This document shows, piece by piece, positions 63,056 through 64,000 of a stretch of DNA of 64,000 bases. Position 1 is the first letter of the stretch; every line of letters begins with the position of its first letter. The stretch is from Nocardia rhizosphaerihabitans (GTDB taxonomy: Bacteria; Actinomycetota; Actinomycetes; Mycobacteriales; Mycobacteriaceae). The notes under the pieces are model-generated. The model worked only from the letters and a program-made list of their open reading frames with translations, was not told the DNA's origin and ran no database searches. Where the stretch lies: NCBI RefSeq assembly GCF_014646295.1, contig NZ_BMNE01000013.1, forward strand, positions 1 through 64,000. Direction: 5' to 3'. A program made the translations under genes and the position numbers.

Positions 63056-63843
63056 CCCCCACCTTCCGCGACCACCTGGCCGCCACGGACCGCACACTCT
63101 ACGGCGGATGGATCTGCTCGGGTTCGCCCGTGGTCGCCGAGATCATGGCCGGGGCGGGGCTCGACTGGTTGCTCATCGATATGGAGCACGCGCCCAACGG
63201 CCTGGAGTCGACGCTCACGCAGCTCTACGCCGTCTCGGGCTATTCGTCGACGCCGGTCGTGCGTGTCCCGGCTGGCGAAACAGTGATCGTCAAGCAGGTG
63301 CTCGACCTCGGCGCACAGAACATCCTCGTTCCGATGATATCGACCCCTGAGGAAGCGAAAGCAGTCGCCGCGATGACCCGGTACCCGCCTGCGGGAGTAC
63401 GCGGTGTGGGCAGCGCACTCGCGCGATCGGCGCGCTGGAACCGTGTCGAGGGATATCTGGGCAACGATGCGGCGCACGTTTCGGTGTACGTGCAGATCGA
63501 GACTGTCGAGGGCGTGGCGAACGCCCGCGCGATCGCCGAAACTCCCGGCGTCGACGGTGTTTTCGTCGGCCCGAGCGACCTCGCCGCCTCGATGGGACTG
63601 ATCGGGCAGCAGACGCATCCGGATGTAGTAGCCACGGTGAAACGCGCCTTCGCGGGCATCGCCACGGCCGGAAAACCCGTCGGAGTCAATGCATTCGATG
63701 CGGCCGCCGCGCGCGACTACGCCGCAGCCGGAGCCCGGTTCATCCTCGTCGGAGCCGACGTGGCGCTGCTCGCACGCGCCTCGGAGAAGTTGGCCGAGAC
63801 CTACCTCGCAGACACGGATCGGGCTCCCCGTGCCTCGTACTGA
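63040..63843 (+). CDS. hpaI: 4-hydroxy-2-oxoheptanedioate aldolase
   Basis: 267 residues, start GTG 63040. Class II HpcH/HpaI aldolase: DMEHAPN, VQIETVEG (Glu), VGPSDLAASMG (Asp), plus GVRGVGSALARSARW for substrate carboxylates. It splits the pathway product into pyruvate and succinate semialdehyde. The next gene, starting at 63922, is the matching semialdehyde dehydrogenase candidate. Confidence 0.9.
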   Translation: MPLRLTPTFRDHLAATDRTLYGGWICSGSPVVAEIMAGAGLDWLLIDMEHAPNGLESTLTQLYAVSGYSSTPVVRVPAGETVIVKQVLDLGAQNILVPMISTPEEAKAVAAMTRYPPAGVRGVGSALARSARWNRVEGYLGNDAAHVSVYVQIETVEGVANARAIAETPGVDGVFVGPSDLAASMGLIGQQTHPDVVATVKRAFAGIATAGKPVGVNAFDAAAARDYAAAGARFILVGADVALLARASEKLAETYLADTDRAPRASY

Positions 63844-63921
63844 AAATACCCGCACGCTGCACCCCGCGCGCAGCGGCGTACCGCAAGCCGTGTCCGAGAC
63901 AACCGCCTCAGGAGTGACATC

Positions 63922-64000
63922 GTGACCGAACGCGAGACCACACTGCTATCCACCACCCCCCACCAGTTGTTCATCGGTGGCGAGTGGATCGATGCCGCCA
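63922..64000 (+). CDS. NAD-dependent aldehyde dehydrogenase, N-terminus (cut by window)
   Basis: GTG 63922 follows CAGGAG. The first residues end QLFIGGEWIDAA, the typical N-terminal strand of aldehyde dehydrogenases. As the hpaI product is succinate semialdehyde, a succinate-semialdehyde dehydrogenase is expected. Only 26 codons are in the window. Confidence 0.7.
   Translation, partial: MTERETTLLSTTPHQLFIGGEWIDAA

Noticed and set aside
61019..63097. 692-codon antisense frame across hpaD and hpaH
   Set aside because: Overlaps two well-supported enzymes on the opposite strand and shows no domain.
1..64000. tRNA, rRNA and CRISPR features
   Set aside because: No tRNA-like T-arm with a matching acceptor, no rRNA sequence, and no regularly spaced short repeats were seen.

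Overview
The window looks like chromosomal DNA of a mycolic-acid actinomycete, most likely a Nocardia or close relative. Evidence: uniformly high G+C, frequent GTG starts, 4-base ATGA/GTGA overlaps, a WXG-type secretion cassette, an AftC-like arabinofuranosyltransferase, an MspA-family porin relic, an LGFP-repeat lipoprotein, an F420-type nitroreductase, and a decayed mycothiol-dependent formaldehyde dehydrogenase. The assignment is inferred from gene content only.

Layout. 1-240: end of an IS5-family insertion sequence cut by the window edge. 241-6371: sparse DNA, a membrane protein, a zinc ribbon, an EspC/WXG-like pair with its lipoprotein, and a beta-propeller lipoprotein. 6511-24476: an apparent ion/osmotic-stress block. 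It holds an OB-fold membrane protein/flotillin/giant AAA ATPase operon, nhaA, terD and an AftC-like gene, a reverse-strand ehuBCDA ectoine uptake operon, and a response regulator/histidine kinase pair. The same about 50-nt RNA-like leader precedes three transcription units here. 24997-25470: broken MspA porin. 26025-29527: CHAT-TPR protein, zinc ribbon and membrane protein. 29794-35695: six overlapping genes forming an unrecognised biosynthetic cassette (GTP cyclohydrolase FolE2, 2-oxoglutarate oxygenase, unknown protein, class III aminotransferase, SDR, HAD-like protein).

36128-44494: a GNAT relic, a LexA-like palindrome between two small divergent genes, a phosphoglycerate-mutase-like phosphatase, and envelope/stress genes (DUF2254, LapA, SPW) with two copies of a GTTT-N15-GGGAA promoter. 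44491-52933: accessory DNA with a large serine recombinase, a STAND NTPase cut by a complete IS5-family element, and a run of decayed genes (F420-dependent reductase, mycothiol formaldehyde dehydrogenase, metallo-beta-lactamase).

52993-64000: a catabolic island. An IclR regulator faces a 3-hydroxybenzoate-4-hydroxylase-like monooxygenase and an MHS-family importer. Divergent from these is a complete homoprotocatechuate meta-cleavage operon: FAH-RraA fusion, GntR, hpaE, hpaD, hpaH, hpaI and the start of an aldehyde dehydrogenase. Imported hydroxylated phenylacetate or similar would be hydroxylated, ring-cleaved, and converted to pyruvate plus succinate semialdehyde. A 31-bp sequence shared between the IclR gene and the monooxygenase is a likely IclR operator.
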